Part shown: positions 1 through 11,786 of the stretch, piece after piece | How positions within the stretch are numbered: position 1 is the stretch's first letter | How the letters are laid out: each line of letters opens with the position of its first letter | Assembly (NCBI GenBank): GCA_032622095.1 | Contig: CP136064.1 | Coordinates: 44,658,989 to 44,722,988, forward strand | Direction: 5' to 3' | DNA length: 64,000 bases | Source of the DNA: Siphonodentalium dalli | Taxonomy: Eukaryota; Mollusca; Scaphopoda; Gadilida; Siphonodentaliidae | Notes under the pieces: generated by a model | Database searches by the model: none | Seen by the model: the letters and a program-made list of their open reading frames with translations, nothing else | What the model was told of the DNA's origin: nothing | Translations under genes and position numbers: made by a program

Positions 1-1759
1 AGAATCGCTCGAATTAGCCAAACACCCCGAAAATAAGAAAAACTAACGGTACTTTTTCGTAACGGCAACAGTTTGCCCTACCCGCATCATAGCAATTCAG
101 AAGGACCACCAGCATCATAGCATATTAGCAGGACCACTTGGCCAGGGGTGTATCAGAATATATTCATTGTGAAAATTATTCCAAGTTTGACTTTAGAGTG
201 TAGTCTGAGAGAACACTGACCCCGGGATATGAGTTTAAAGGCATGTGTACTGTATGATTTGTCATGGGTGTTTTTGGTCCAAAATACCTTCCAGGTACCC
301 AAACAGTACCCGTGCATATAAAATCATATTTTGAGGTCAGTGTTCTATCAGACTATATTCATAAGAAAATTATTCCAAGTATGACTTATAGTATAATCTG
401 AGAGAGCACTGACCCCGGTATATGATTTTAAATGCATGTGTACTGTATGATTTGTCATGGGTGTTCTTGCTATTAAATCCCTTCCAGGTGCCCACACTTT
501 TACAAATCTTTTATGCAAACCTATCCAAAAACACTTAAAGTACTGGGGTTCAGCAATTATAATGGGTTACATGGCCCAATGCAAGTTAAAACTACCAATT
601 TGACTATTAACAACCACAAATATTCCCCTCCCCTGATCCCAAAATGCCATCCAGGTGCCCAATTAGTTTTTGTTCAGTGCCTGCCTACATTCTAAAGTTA
701 AACTTAAAAATAATTCTCATGGTGAATATGTGACCCGCCATATCAAATCCAGTCGTAAGTCGGGATTGTTTTTACCCTGTGCCAATGCATTCTCTTATAT
801 ATGCGAGTCGACCATAGGTCGCCTCGCATATGTAAGAGAATGCATTGGACTAACAATTTTTTATCATTTTTTTTAAATAAATGTTTCTTACAATTTTTAG
901 GACATAAAATAAAAAACATCCATTACCCTGCAGGGAGCCCCACACATATATAGAAGCATATAGAAGAGTGTCGTCTGCTCATGTTTGTCTGGGGCTCAGT
1001 ATGGGTGAAATTATAAAATTGTTAAAGAATACAAGAAAAAGTTATTAAAATTGTAAAAAATTGTTAGGCCAATGCATTCTCTTATATATGCGAGGCGACC
1101 TATGGTCGACTCGCATATATAAGAGAATGCATTGGCACAGGGTAAAAAAAATCCCGACTTACGACTGGATTTGATATGGCGGGTCACATATAGTCTGATA
1201 GAAGACTGACCCCAATATATGATTTTATAGGCACGGGTGCTGTATGGTTGTTTCATGTGTGGTATAGTGTTGGACCAATTCCTTACCCTTAAATCCCAAT
1301 GGAGCCCAAACTTTTGCAAATATGTTAAGTATGTGCATGCATATCCAAAACACATAAAGAATTAGAGATAAACACATATAATGGGTTAAGGGGTCCAATT
1401 CATGTTAAAAATACCAATATAACTATTCAAAACACAAATATCCCTCCTTCCAGGTGCCCAAATAGTTGTTGTTGTTTGCCTGCCTATATTCCAAGGTCAT
1501 ATGTGGAATCGTTTTCATAAATGAGTATAGTCCCCAAAATATGATTTTATAGGCATAGATGATGTATGGTTTTACCATGGGTGCAGTGGGTGTTGGGCCG
1601 GCTCCATACACATAAATCCCACACAGGAGCTCAAACTTTTGCAAATATATGCTTACCTGTCCAAAAACACTAAAAGTGCTGGAACTTGGAAGTAGATGCC
1701 AATAATTAGTTACAGGGCCAAATTAAGGTTAAATATACCAACATGACTATTAAAAAACC
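1..1759 (+). repeat. Degenerate satellite-like array, 5' portion
   Basis: Diverged units of roughly 270-340 bp share landmark phrases: CCAGGTGCCCAAAT, TAGTCTGAGAGAACACTGAC, ATGATTTTATAGGCACGGGT and CAAACTTTTGCAAAT. One stretch around 300-360 is in inverted orientation relative to its neighbours. The first ~160 bases hold a phrase (TTAGCAGGACCACTT) that recurs near 33,944. The array continues after the LINE at 10,037, so the two parts were once contiguous. There is no credible coding potential; the short ORFs inside are by-products of the repeat. Confidence 0.75.
729..1188. mobile_element. 460-bp MITE with hairpins inside each TIR
   Basis: It starts TGTGACCCGCCATATC and ends with the reverse complement, and is flanked by TA on both sides (727-728 and 1189-1190). 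TIRs are about 130 bp and nearly identical. Each TIR carries its own long hairpin (about 783-848 and 1,070-1,136), built from TGCATTCTCTTATATATGCG and its complement around a CGACCATAGGTCG centre. No ORF of interest, so it is non-autonomous. The TA duplication fits Tc1/mariner-type integration, but the family is not identified. Confidence 0.8.
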
Positions 1760-1775
1760 ATAATATTCCACTTCC
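1760..1775 (+). repeat. LINE target-site duplication, left copy
   Basis: ATAATATTCCACTTCC occurs here and again, without mismatch, at 10,021-10,036. The two copies bracket the LINE and lie in the flanking satellite unit. Confidence 0.9.
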
Positions 1776-1796
1776 GGGACTTCCGGTATGGCGTGC
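1776..1796 (+). promoter_or_regulatory. LINE 5'-end motif: ETS-like plus YY1-like core
   Basis: The first bases of the LINE contain ACTTCCGG (1779-1786, reverse of the ETS site CCGGAAGT) followed at once by ATGGCG (1788-1793), a YY1-core-like motif. Known context: mammalian L1 promoters carry a YY1 site near +13. That these bases act as an internal promoter here is inference from position and motif. Confidence 0.4.
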
Positions 1797-1864
1797 GAAT
1801 AAGGAAGAAGCAAAAAGTAACGCTCTCGAGTTACGCTAAATTTCATATCTCGAAAATCGGAAAT

Positions 1865-2676
1865 ATGAATGCAAGATCTGATAAAAATCCTGATTTAAAA
1901 TCAAAAGAAAAAGAAGTCAAAGTCGATAAAAATTATCAATGCAGCAGTTTTGAAGACATTGCCAAATGTTTGCAACAGTTACAGACACACGTGGATACAA
2001 AATTTGATGTTTTGACCAACGAATTACACGTGTTAGAAAAAGTTGCCGAACAAAATCAGCGAAAAATCGCCGACATCGAAACCGAAATAATACCAAAATT
2101 GGACACGAGAATCACGCAACTTGAGGACTTTCAAGAAAGTCATTCCCTAGTAGTTGCCAATGTGAGTCAGTTCTTCAAGAAATAAAAGAAAAAATCGTCG
2201 AGCTCGAAGAAAAACAAGAACAAACAACACTTTCTCAAACCAAAATCGACTTATGGGGGAGAAAATGGAACCTCTTGGTGAAAGGAGTAAAGGGCGGTCA
2301 ACGGGAAACCCCAGAGGAGACCCTAACGATAACTTTAGACTCATTCAACCGAATTCTCGGACTCCCGAAAGCAGTCACAAAAGCTATGTCATTCGCTGCT
2401 TGTCATCGGCTGCCAACAGGCAAACCAGGAACACCAGACATAATTGTGCGCTTCGTAAACCTAAACGATCGTGACAAAGTGTTAGAAGAAGCGAAAAAAC
2501 TCGCAGCGGGAACCGGGTATGGAATATCGACCGACTTGCCTCCGTCTCTCTCGAAACTCAGGGAGGCGCTACTGAAACAATGTGCTGAGAAGGACCCAGA
2601 GGAGCGAAAAAGGTACAAGCTAGTGTACTTACGACAGGAGCCTTTTCTCAAACTGGAAGTAAAAAGATCAAAGTGA
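1865..2676 (+). pseudogene. LINE ORF1 protein (coiled coil + RRM/CTD), one frameshift
   Basis: Nucleic-acid-binding, trimer-forming ORF1p of L1-group elements, which coats LINE RNA. The first in-frame ATG is at 1865. Residues to 2185 give a basic N-terminus and a heptad-rich coiled coil (LQQLQTHVDTKFDVLTNELH and onward). Reading then shifts frame between about 2125 and 2160; the coil continues as VELEEKQEQTTLSQTKIDLW. The second part (2275-2676) matches the L1 RRM plus C-terminal domain pattern: ILGLPKAVTKAMSFAACHRL, DIIVRFVNLNDRDKVLEEAK, then ISTDLPPSLSKLREALL. A single-base indel probably separates the halves, so no full-length ORF1p can be made from this copy. Confidence 0.85.
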
Positions 2677-3388
2677 CTCTGCCGATTAGAACAAAAACAA
2701 TGAAAAAAAAACAATGGAAAAAAACACTTCAGTTCATTCGTAGTACTTCGTACAATTTGACTATAGTTTTTCTTTTCACAAAGAACCTGTTTTGTTGATA
2801 AAATGTTTATAGTATGTTGATTTAATTAATATTTAGTATATTATTAAGTCTATTTAGAGTTAAAATATGTTTTTAATACTATGAATTCGAGAGGAAACTG
2901 TTTGTTTTTTCAATTATAGTATAATTATGTTACTATGCGATGAAAAAGTATTTCAAATTAGCATTATATTTATCGTTAGTCGTTTTGTAGATCAAATCAA
3001 AAGTGAATGGCATCTACTGACTTCAACCTATATTATATTTCTGTTATTATGTGTTGAAAAAACAGTTTTAAAATAGCTTATTGCTTACCGTTATTAGTTA
3101 GTAGATCAAACATAGGTGAATGGAAAACATGAATGTTTGAAAATATCTTAATATATCAAAAAACATATTATAGCGTAACTTAATACGTTATTAATATATT
3201 TTAAACACTATCGTAGAGCGTGAAAAGTCACCACCGGGTGAAAAATCAAATATGATTAAACAAAAACATAGTTATTACACTGTATAAATATTTGCATTAT
3301 GCTGTGGGGGTGGGAAAATAAAAATACTGAAAACAAATTTGCAACTATTTTTAAAACAAAGCACAATCAAGAAAAATAAAAACAAAGA
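2677..3388 (+). other. Inter-ORF spacer of the LINE
   Basis: About 710 bp of very AT-rich sequence between ORF1 and ORF2, with no coding signal on either strand. Two loosely similar stretches (about 2,935-3,020 and 3,050-3,125) share TATTATGT-GA-GAAAAA and AGTAGATCAAA phrases, suggesting an old internal duplication. Confidence 0.6.
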
Positions 3389-4352
3389 ATGGTAGTCAAT
3401 ATAGGTATGGTGAACTGTAGAGGTTTGGCATCTGATTACATAAAAAGACAAGAGTTTTAAAATATATTTAGAAATAAATATGATATAAGTATCTTCGTTG
3501 ACACACATTCCACACCACAAACTGAAATAAATTTGAAGCACGAATGGGGTAATGAAATGTTTTTTTCATCCCACAATAGCAGCAGCAGGGGGTGGCCATT
3601 GGTTTTAAAAACTCCTTCGAATTCAAAATCCACAGCCAACAGACAGACATGGGAGGAAATTATATTATTTTAGATATTACTATTCAAAATCAAAGATTGA
3701 CCTTAATAGCACTTTATGGCCCAAATAAAGAGGACACAGCTTTCTTTGAAAATATTAAAACAAAGGTTATAGAAATTGGAAACCTGTCAATACTCTGGGT
3801 AGGTGATTGGAATGTTGTACAAAATTACGAAATAGATACATATAACTACAGTCGACAAAATAACCCAAAAAAACAAGGAAACAATAACAAATATAATGTC
3901 AGAATTTGAATTAATCGATATATGGAGAAAAATTAACCCAAACAAATTAGATATACTTGGTACGGACCAAATAAAAAATGCAGCCGACTAGACTATTTCC
4001 TAATAAGTAAAGATTTGGAACCCTTTGTAGAAAACCCAAATATATGTACAAAATATAAATCAGACCATGCTCCTATAAACCTAGGGCTAAAATTTAATGA
4101 ACAACAAAGAGGAAAAGGAACTTGGAAATTTAATAATTCACTTTTAAATGATACAGTATATGTAGAACAAATAAAAGCAACTATCATAAAAACAGTTGAC
4201 CAATATACAGAAATAAAACAAAATTCAACTAACTATACAATTGATGACCAAATGTTATGGGAGATGATCAAATTAGAAATTAGGGGAAAAACAATTGCCT
4301 ACTCAACAAATAAAAAGAAGGTACAGATTGATAAACAAAAACAACTAGAGGT
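3389..4352 (+). pseudogene. LINE ORF2 N-terminus: APE-type endonuclease
   Basis: Nicks target DNA to prime reverse transcription. The ATG at 3389 starts with the L1-EN hallmark MVVNIGMVNCRGLASDYIKR. Further EN landmarks appear in order: DISIFVDTH (usual ETH, here Asp), SRGW, LIALYGPNKEDTAFFENIK, ILWVGDWNVV, YGPNKKCSRLDYFLIS and YKSDHAPI. They lie in different frames: in-frame stop at about 3,458, frame changes near 3,590, 3,880 and 3,950. The domain therefore is recognisable but broken. ORF2 is then interrupted at 4,352 by an inserted element and resumes at about 6,774. Confidence 0.87.
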
Positions 4353-4544
4353 CAGATTCCATGGAATCAGATATACTTCCATTGTATTCCATCCCATCCC
4401 ATGTGAGTGTTAAGCGTATATAAGTGTTCCTCTTCGTGCGAATGCATATTGGCGCCTTACGATCCGATGGTGGACTTGCATTGACATTTCTAAATTTAAT
4501 ATATATTTTGGTACTTATGTCTTTCTGTTTGTTTATCTGTCAAC

Positions 4545-4905
4545 TAATGCCGGGAAAACTGCTGGACGGATTTTGACGAATTCTGATAAATGTGGGTACT
4601 TTTGTCCAGGGAGTGTTTTGGACGGGTCGAATCGTGACCCCCGACCTGACATTGGTCTTTAAAAAGGTCAGTCGAAGGTCAAATCGGGTAAAACAGACGG
4701 ATTTCCACGAAATTCTATACCTAGGGGTACTTTTGTCCGGGGAGTCTTTTGGGCGGGTCAAATCGTGACCCCGACCTTACATTGACCTTCGAAATGATCA
4801 GTTCAAGGTCAAATCGGGTAAAACGAACGGATTTCGACGAAATTTGATACCTAGGAAAACTTTTGTCCGGGGAGTGTTTTGGACAGGTCAAATCGTGACA
4901 ATAGG
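4545..4905 (+). repeat. ~130-bp tandem repeat, about 2.7 copies
   Basis: Landmarks TTTTGTCCGGGGAGT, AATCGTGACC and AAGGTCAAATCGGGTAAAAC recur with a spacing of 130-131 bp. Copies are diverged by a few percent to ten percent by eye. It lies inside the nested element. Confidence 0.8.
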
Positions 4906-5844
4906 TTACTTTTACAGTAGAGCGGACATACCTATATAGTATATCGGTGAGCATATTCATGCATTTGCCTTGCTTCTTGATAAGTCCGTTTGAATATGCG
5001 TCATGAATAGAGGGTTTGAATTTGAGTAATATATATCACCCGTTACAACGTTATACGCTACCAGGGTTAAACCGTTCAATATAAATCATTAAAAAGTGTA
5101 CTAATCTTGCGTTTAGATACTACTTATCACATACACTCATCGAAAAGTTTTTATCTCAATATATGATTTTCGGAGTAATTTTCCCCATTTGATCTTCGGT
5201 GGAATTTGCCAAATCTGAACTCCCTTGAGCAGGTTGCGTTTATATTAGAGAGGTCAAATTTTGGAGGCATACCTACAGTATACCGGCTTATGTACCACCG
5301 CATTAAACTCGCTCCTACATTAGCCCGTTTGGATTTGGGGCTAAAAATCGGCTAGTGATAGACTACAGAAGTATACATATTTATGATATATAGCGTTGTC
5401 ACGAGTAAACCGTTCCATCTGGATGCGCGTGAACACTAGCCATCAGATTTACTCGTTATAAAAAAAATTATCTCGATGTTTGAATTCCCCCCCTTTGCAA
5501 TTTTCGTGGAATTTTCCTAAAGTCTCAACCCACACTGACACGCATTCTCCGTTGGGCATGTTACATTTATAGTATAGCCGTCAAACTTCTGGGACGTACA
5601 TAAAGTATGTCAACGTACATGATACGACATTATCATGATCTTTAACCAGTCGGTTTGGATTTGGCGGGAAAAGTAGTTGCAATATTTCCGTACCCCGTAA
5701 CGCGGAAAGTACTGGGTAAAAACATTTTAAGCGGTATATTCGAGTCCGAATCTCTTGTCCAATTCGGAATATGCAATAAAAAAATTTGAGCTCTGTAAAA
5801 AAAAAAACATTGATTTATTCATCCTGGTGTATAGTGTGTCCATT

Positions 5845-6341
5845 TTTATGGGCGGTAACTCCTCAGGAAAAGCTCGGACACAAGTTTTGATGCCGTTGGT
5901 CTGTATGGCATATCGAGTTGTGCATACGGTCCAATTTAGCAGATCAGCGCAAAAATGCGAATTTCCAGGACCAACAACTCTGGTGTTTCTAATCGGATTT
6001 CAAAATTTCGTTTTGCTTTATGATCAACTTCACTCATGGAATGCGCATACCTTAATAGACTACTTTCGTTAAGAATTTTTTTTTTCGAAACATTTGCCCC
6101 ACCCCAATGTAAAAATATATGACCGTCCCTGTCCAGTTTTTGTTTTCGCAATGAACTGACAACTACCAAGAGGACTGCGAAAACCGAATTCGGTTATCTA
6201 CAATTATACAAAAGAACAGCTGAGTACAACCAATTTGAAGTTTGCCTATTTATGGGCGGTAACTCCTCAGGAAAAGCTCGGACACAAGTTTTGATGCCGT
6301 TGGTCTGTATGGCATATCGAGTTGTGCATATGGTCCAATTT
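5845..6341 (+). repeat. 93-bp direct duplication (5845-5937 and 6249-6341)
   Basis: Two copies begin TTTATGGGCGGTAACTCC and end GGTCCAATTT; I count one mismatch between them. They are 404 bp apart in the nested element. High identity indicates recent duplication or conversion. The rest of 4,906-6,773 holds nothing else recognisable beyond a short AAT microsatellite near 6,545. Confidence 0.85.
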
Positions 6342-6773
6342 TCGATGCTCTGCTCCTTATAATTTCCGAGATAATAAAATGACATGTTTTCGTATAAGGG
6401 GAGGTAACTATGCGAAGAAAGCGCGGTCAATATTCGTTATGCGACTAAGGCATAAAACTCATTTGCCCCAACATACTTACCAACTTTTAGTTTTCTACTG
6501 CTCATACTTTCCGAAATATTGTGATTATAAAAGTGTGGAGTATTTTAATAATAATAATAATAGTGAAAAATAATATTTTTTTTATATTTCATTCCGTGGC
6601 GAAGCGTTCTGGCGACATCGTGATACCTTCATTTTCAGTATCCCTTAGTTGCCTACGATCCCTAGAGATTTCACGGTCCTCCTCCAATTAGTTTCTGAGT
6701 ATTTTCAATAAAACGGAAAACGCCCCCAATAGAAAAACAATATACTTCCTTGGTTACACCATGGAAGTATAAT

Positions 6774-9612
6774 TAGAGGTGGAAATGCTAGAAAATCAGA
6801 AGAAATTTGATGAGACAAAACAAGAAATATACAAAGAGAAAATAGCACAATTAGAAACTGAACTTACTCTCATAAAGACTTAACCTAGTCAAAGGCTTAG
6901 TAACCAGAGCAAAAGCACAATGGTATGCCGAGGGAAAGAAAAATACAAAATATTTCTCATATTTAGAAAAAAGAAACTATTGTGAAAAACATATACCAAA
7001 AGTGATTAGAGAGGATAACACCATAGCGACCAATATAAAAGATATAATAGAAGAACAAAAACAGTTTTATAAATCTTTATATAAAAATAACGAAGAAATA
7101 CAAGACGAAAGTAAATATGAAAATTTTCTAAATAAAAATAATCCCTTTTTAGAAACAAAAACTGAAACGCATAGCTGCGAAGGTCTAGTGAGTGATCACG
7201 AACTACTTACAACTCTAAAATCAATGAAAAACAATAAATCACCAGGTGTTGACGGGTATACAGCCGAATTTTATAAATTTTTCTGGAAAGACATTTCACC
7301 ATTTGTACTAAACTCCATAAATGATGCATATAGAAAAGGTTCAATGTCTGTGACACAACGACAAGGTATGATAACCTGTTTGCCAAAACCAGGCAAAGAC
7401 AAATCACATTTACAAAATCTGAGGCCAATCACACTTTTAAATGTAGATTATAAACTAGCAGCCTCTGTCATTGCGAAAAGAATAAAATCAAAAATCAACT
7501 CAATGATTAGTGATACACAAAAAGGCTTTATTAAAGGTCGCTTTTTTGGGGAATGTACAAGACTGACATATGACTTAATCACGGAATGTGAAAAACAAAA
7601 CGCCCCTGGCCTGATGCTGCTGTTGGATTATGAGAAGGCATTTGATTCGATTAATTGGAATTTTATTCAGAAAACATTAACATTTTTTGGTTTTGGTTAG
7701 TCCATGTGCAACTGGATGAAAACTCTATACAATGATGCAAATAGTGTAATAACTAACAATGGACACCTATCACAATCATTTAATATAGAAAGGGGAGTAA
7801 GACAATGCGACCCATTATCACCGTATCTATTTATTTTATGTTTAGAACCATTCTCTACTGCATTAAAGTTAGAAAATGACATAACAGGAGTAAAAATAAA
7901 AAAAACAGAGAATATAAAATAAGTCAACATGCAGATGACTCTGTAATATGGCAAGACGGTAGTCAATCCTCTCTCGGTGGAACCATTAACTTGATCAATG
8001 CTTTCCAAAAGGTATCTGGATTAAAAGCCAATTTTGACAAAACAGAAGCGGTGTGGATTGGAACACGAAGAGGTTATACACAAACATTAAAAACAAACAA
8101 AAACTTAAATTGGAATTTAAAGGGAAAATTTAAAACATTGGGTATAATATTCAATTTAGAAGACCCCCCCCCCCCCCCCCATTTAATACAAGAAAATTGG
8201 GAATCAAAAAAAGAAAGTATGAAAAATATATTAAAGCATTGGGCATTGAGGACACTGTCTCACATTGGTAAAGTAACGGTCATTAAAACCCTACTATTTC
8301 CACTCATTGTTCAAATCATGACGGTACTTCCAGACCCACGAAATAATTTTTTGAAGGAAATGCAAGGCTTGTTGTTTCAATTCTTTTGGAATGGAAAAAA
8401 GACAGAATAAAGAGAGATACTCTGGTTCAAAATACTCAAAATGGTGGTCTTAAAATTCCAGATCTTAAATGTTTCTCAAAATCACTAAAAGTTAAATGGC
8501 TTAAAAAAGTACTAGACCCGCTTAATTTTTCAGAATGGAAACTAATTTTAATAGAGAATATGGAAACATTTGGAGGAACAGCAATGCTTAACCTAAATAA
8601 AAACAGCCTAATACAGATAGCTAAAAAATTCAACCCCTTTTGGAAAGAAGTATGTACAGCGTATGCTCAACTAAATACAGAACCACCAAATGATGATGAT
8701 TTTAAGTCCCAACCCCTCTTCCATAACCTACACTTGAAAATCAACCAAAAGTCAATATATTATAGGACATGGATAAATAAACAAGTCCTTTTCATTAATG
8801 ATATATTAAGGGAAGATAATACATTCATGAATACAGAAGAAATATTTTTAAAATATGGATTAAAAGTAAATTATCTAATATTACAAGGAATAATATCTGC
8901 CATACCACTAAAATGGAGAAAAGAAATAAAAGACTCATCGAGTAAATTAGAATTAATAAGAAAAACTAAGATCCAACAAAATATAAAAAAAGAAGATAAG
9001 TTAAACCAATACATATACTGGAAATTTGTCGAAACATTAATACCAAATAAACCATGTGCCCAATTTGGATGGCAAAGAAAGTTAGAAAATATGCAGATAG
9101 ACTGGGAAAACATATATACTAGATGTTTTAAAATAACCAAATGCACGAAACTACAAGCCTTCCAATTTCAAATAAATCATAATAAATTAGTCGCAAATAC
9201 TTTCCTAGAAAAATGTAAGATAAAAACAAGTAATAAATGCTCTTTCTGTGAAATAGAAACTGAAAGTATTGAACATCTTTTAGCAAAATGTTGCAAAATA
9301 CAGCCTTTATGGCAATACATCACAAATATGTTAAATGTTGCTTTCAACAAACAATCAACATTGTCAACATATGAAATCATTTTTGGAATTGAAGCAAATG
9401 ACAATTATTTAGCAATTAACAATCCAATCCTGTTGACAAAGCGTTATATTTATATAACAAGATGTAAACAAAATAACTTAACAATAAAATCACATGTAAG
9501 TTACCTTACTCGGGAATATATGCTAGAAAAGCAATCAACAAAATGGAACAAAAGTTCAGAAAAAACAGTTGAATTGAAGTGGAACAGTGTCCTCAACCTC
9601 ATTAATACTTAA
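6774..9612 (+). pseudogene. LINE ORF2 C-terminal part: reverse transcriptase and Cys/His tail
   Basis: Copies the LINE RNA into target DNA. RT landmarks in order: NNKSPGVDGYTAEFYK, NLRPITLLNVDYKLAA, DTQKGFIKGR, LLLDYEKAFDSINW (motif A Asp), ERGVRQCDPLSPYLFIL (motif B) and SQHADDSVIW (motif C; the base before ADD is His, not Tyr/Phe). Then FFWNGKKDRIKR and a C-terminal CSFCEIETESIEHLLAKC zinc-knuckle-like motif. Breaks: frame change around 6,880-6,930, in-frame TAG at 7,699, frame change near 7,920 and another near 8,395 at an A-run. A poly-C run lies at about 8,165-8,180. The last 1.2 kb (8,386-9,612) is one clean frame. Confidence 0.9.
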
Positions 9613-10020
9613 ACTTACAAATACTTTTCACAATATAACTACCATAATCATAATAAAATCTTTAAAAAAAACAAAAACAAAAACAAAAACCCCAGGTCAA
9701 CCTAAAAAAAAAAACAGTTCACAAAAACAAAAATACCTTATATTTAAACATATAAAATGGTCACATTAATAAAAACAATACATATAGGCCTATACCTGAA
9801 ATATTAAACATTAAAGGACTAAGATCACTTAATGACAAGTTTCATTCAATAAAAACTATCACTGTCTTTGTGCTTAAGCTCATGTAAAAATATATTTGAA
9901 ACAGACATGCATCATGTACATGGTTTTTCCTTACAGATATTGTTGTATGTAAAATTTATGTCTTTTCAAATGTTGATATTATGTGAAATTGTATCAAAAA
10001 GATGAATAAATTATAAAAAA
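9613..10020 (+). other. LINE 3' UTR and A-rich tail
   Basis: About 400 bp of non-coding sequence with an A/C-rich start (AAAAACAAAAACAAAAAC near 9,670), ending in AATAAATTATAAAAAA just before the right target-site duplication. The signal and short A-tail fit LINE 3' processing. Confidence 0.8.
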
Positions 10021-10036
10021 ATAATATTCCACTTCC
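10021..10036 (+). repeat. LINE target-site duplication, right copy
   Basis: ATAATATTCCACTTCC, identical to 1760-1775. Confidence 0.9.
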
Positions 10037-11220
10037 CTTGTCCAGAGCCCAAAATCTATTCCAGGTGCCCAAATAATTTTTTCTCATTGCCTCTATAAAT
10101 GCTAAAGTAAAATGTGGAGTAATTTTCACAATGGGTATAGTCTGAGAGAACTCTGACCCAGAAAGATTGTTTTATAGCCACGAGTGCTGTATGGTTTTAT
10201 CATGGGTGGAATGGGTGTTGAACCGATTCCTTAACCTTAAATCTCAATCGAGCCAAACTTTTGCAAAACTTTTATGTCGATACAGACATATCCTCACAAA
10301 TATTCACCTCCCCACTGAGCTCAAAACCCCTTTCTGGTGCCCAAATGTGCTATGTTCAGTACCTGCCTATATTCTAAAATCAACGTGGAATAATTTCCTG
10401 AATGAGTATAGTCTGAACACTGACTCCAACATATGATTTTAAAGTAACGGATACTGTGTGGTTTTATCATGTGTGTTGGTCCGGCTGTTTGCCCTTAAAT
10501 ACCACTGAGGGCCCAAACTTTTGCAAATCTTTTATATTGATGCAGACCTATCTAATAAACAAGTTAAAAATACCAATTTGGCTATTAAAAACCACAAACA
10601 GTCGCATCCCTGAGCCCAAAATTCCTTCAGGTGCCCAGATAGCTTTGTTCAGTGCCTGCATATATTCTAAAGTCAAACTTGGAATAATTACCCGAATGAG
10701 TATGGTCTGAGAGAACTGACCCCAAAATATGACTTTATAGGCACGGGTGCTGTATGGTTTTATCATGCGTGCTTGCCCTTAAATACAACAACTGAGGAGC
10801 CCAATTTTTTGCTAATATTTTATATAGATACAAACCTATCCATAAACACTAAACGAGGTGGCAATACAAACATATAATGGGTTACAGAGCCCAATTCAAG
10901 TTACAAGTACCGATTTGACTGCTAAAACACAAATAGTCCTCTCCCCCTGAGTCCTAAATCCCTTCTTGGTACCCAAATATTTGTTGAGAATGAGTATAAT
11001 CAGAGAGAACACTGACTCCGAAATATAACATGATTTTAAAAGCACGGGTGCTGTATGTATTTATCATGGGTGCTGTGGGCCGTCTCCTTTTCCTCAAATC
11101 CCACTGAGGAGCCCAATGTTTTGCAAATCTTTGATAGTTTCAGGCCTATCCAAAACACAAAGAGTAGTGCTGGAAGGAACAAGTATAATGGATAGTAGGG
11201 CCCAATTCAAGTTAAAATAA
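10037..11220 (+). repeat. Degenerate satellite-like array, 3' portion
   Basis: Continuation of the array at 1-1759. The landmark GGTGCCCA recurs at about 10,065, 10,336, 10,628 and (as GGTACCCA) 10,970, giving unit lengths of about 270-340 bp. Each unit carries the GTATAGTCTGAGAGAAC block and the GTGCTGTATGGTTTTATCATG block. Non-coding. It fades after about 11,220. Confidence 0.75.
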
Positions 11221-11786
11221 CACTAAAAGAGTTGGAAGCCATTTATATTGATGCGAACTGTATTCTTGATTGGACTACATGACAGAGAAGAGCAGTGTAT
11301 AGCTTTGCGCTGTCACGCATGTCCGTACGGATGTATACATATTAGTATTTGCTTACAATCGGTTTGGTGTGGTTGAGTGGCTCGGCTCCCGCGTACTGGT
11401 TTATATCTCTCCTCAATAGAATTGATGTCTAACTATAGAAATTGATATAGTGATCCGACTAATGGCGTGAGAGCAACATCTATAGGACCAACAGGAACGA
11501 ATCTAGCGAAATATTTCCAATTGAAACATTCACTTTCAAATTTCGGATGAGGAGCCAACTGGTATGTATTTTAATAATTTCTTTATGTATGCTCGCATTA
11601 GTTATAAATGCATATACATTGAAATAGTTTATTATTCAACTGGAGGGGTGATAAGGTTAAATGCGAAAACAGGGGCTTTCAAACTGGTACAAAAGAGTCG
11701 CACCCGCTCGCTTTGTGAAGTTTATTTTTTCGGATTTAACCCGTTCTATACTAAAGCAACATTGATGAGTAGTTATCCAATATGAA
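11221..11786. other. No gene seen
   Basis: Unremarkable AT-rich sequence with a short palindrome (TGTCCGTACGGATGTA near 11,318). A tRNA A-box-like phrase near 11,373 has no matching B box. The ORFs present are short and low in complexity. Confidence 0.5.

Larger units (their letters stand above)
4353..6773. mobile_element. 2.4-kb non-coding element nested in LINE ORF2
   Basis: Reading across the gap restores the LINE frame: KVQIDKQKQLEV before it and LEVEMLENQKKFDETKQEIY after. Flanks repeat AACTAGAGGT (4343-4352) and AATTAGAGGT (6771-6780), one mismatch, a likely target-site duplication. Both ends carry TATACTTCCAT in inverted orientation (about 4,372-4,382 and 6,760-6,771), although about 19 bases lie outside the left motif. 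It contains a 130-bp tandem repeat and a 93-bp direct duplication but no transposase. Probably a non-autonomous DNA element; superfamily unknown. Confidence 0.65.
1776..10020 (+). mobile_element. Tx1/L1-type non-LTR retrotransposon, full length but dead
   Basis: An 8.2-kb insertion into the satellite array, delimited by an exact 16-bp target-site duplication. It starts GGGACTTCCGG and ends with AATAAATTATAAAAAA. Order: short 5' leader, ORF1 (coiled coil plus L1-type RRM/CTD), ~700-bp spacer, ORF2 (APE endonuclease, reverse transcriptase, C-terminal Cys/His motif), 3' UTR. Domain order and the ORF1 type place it in the L1/Tx1 group; the exact clade is inference. Several frameshifts and stops, plus a nested 2.4-kb insertion in ORF2, make it non-functional. 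Confidence 0.92.

Noticed and set aside
11365-11410. tRNA gene or tRNA-derived SINE head
   Set aside because: Only a weak A-box-like phrase; no B box and no cloverleaf downstream.
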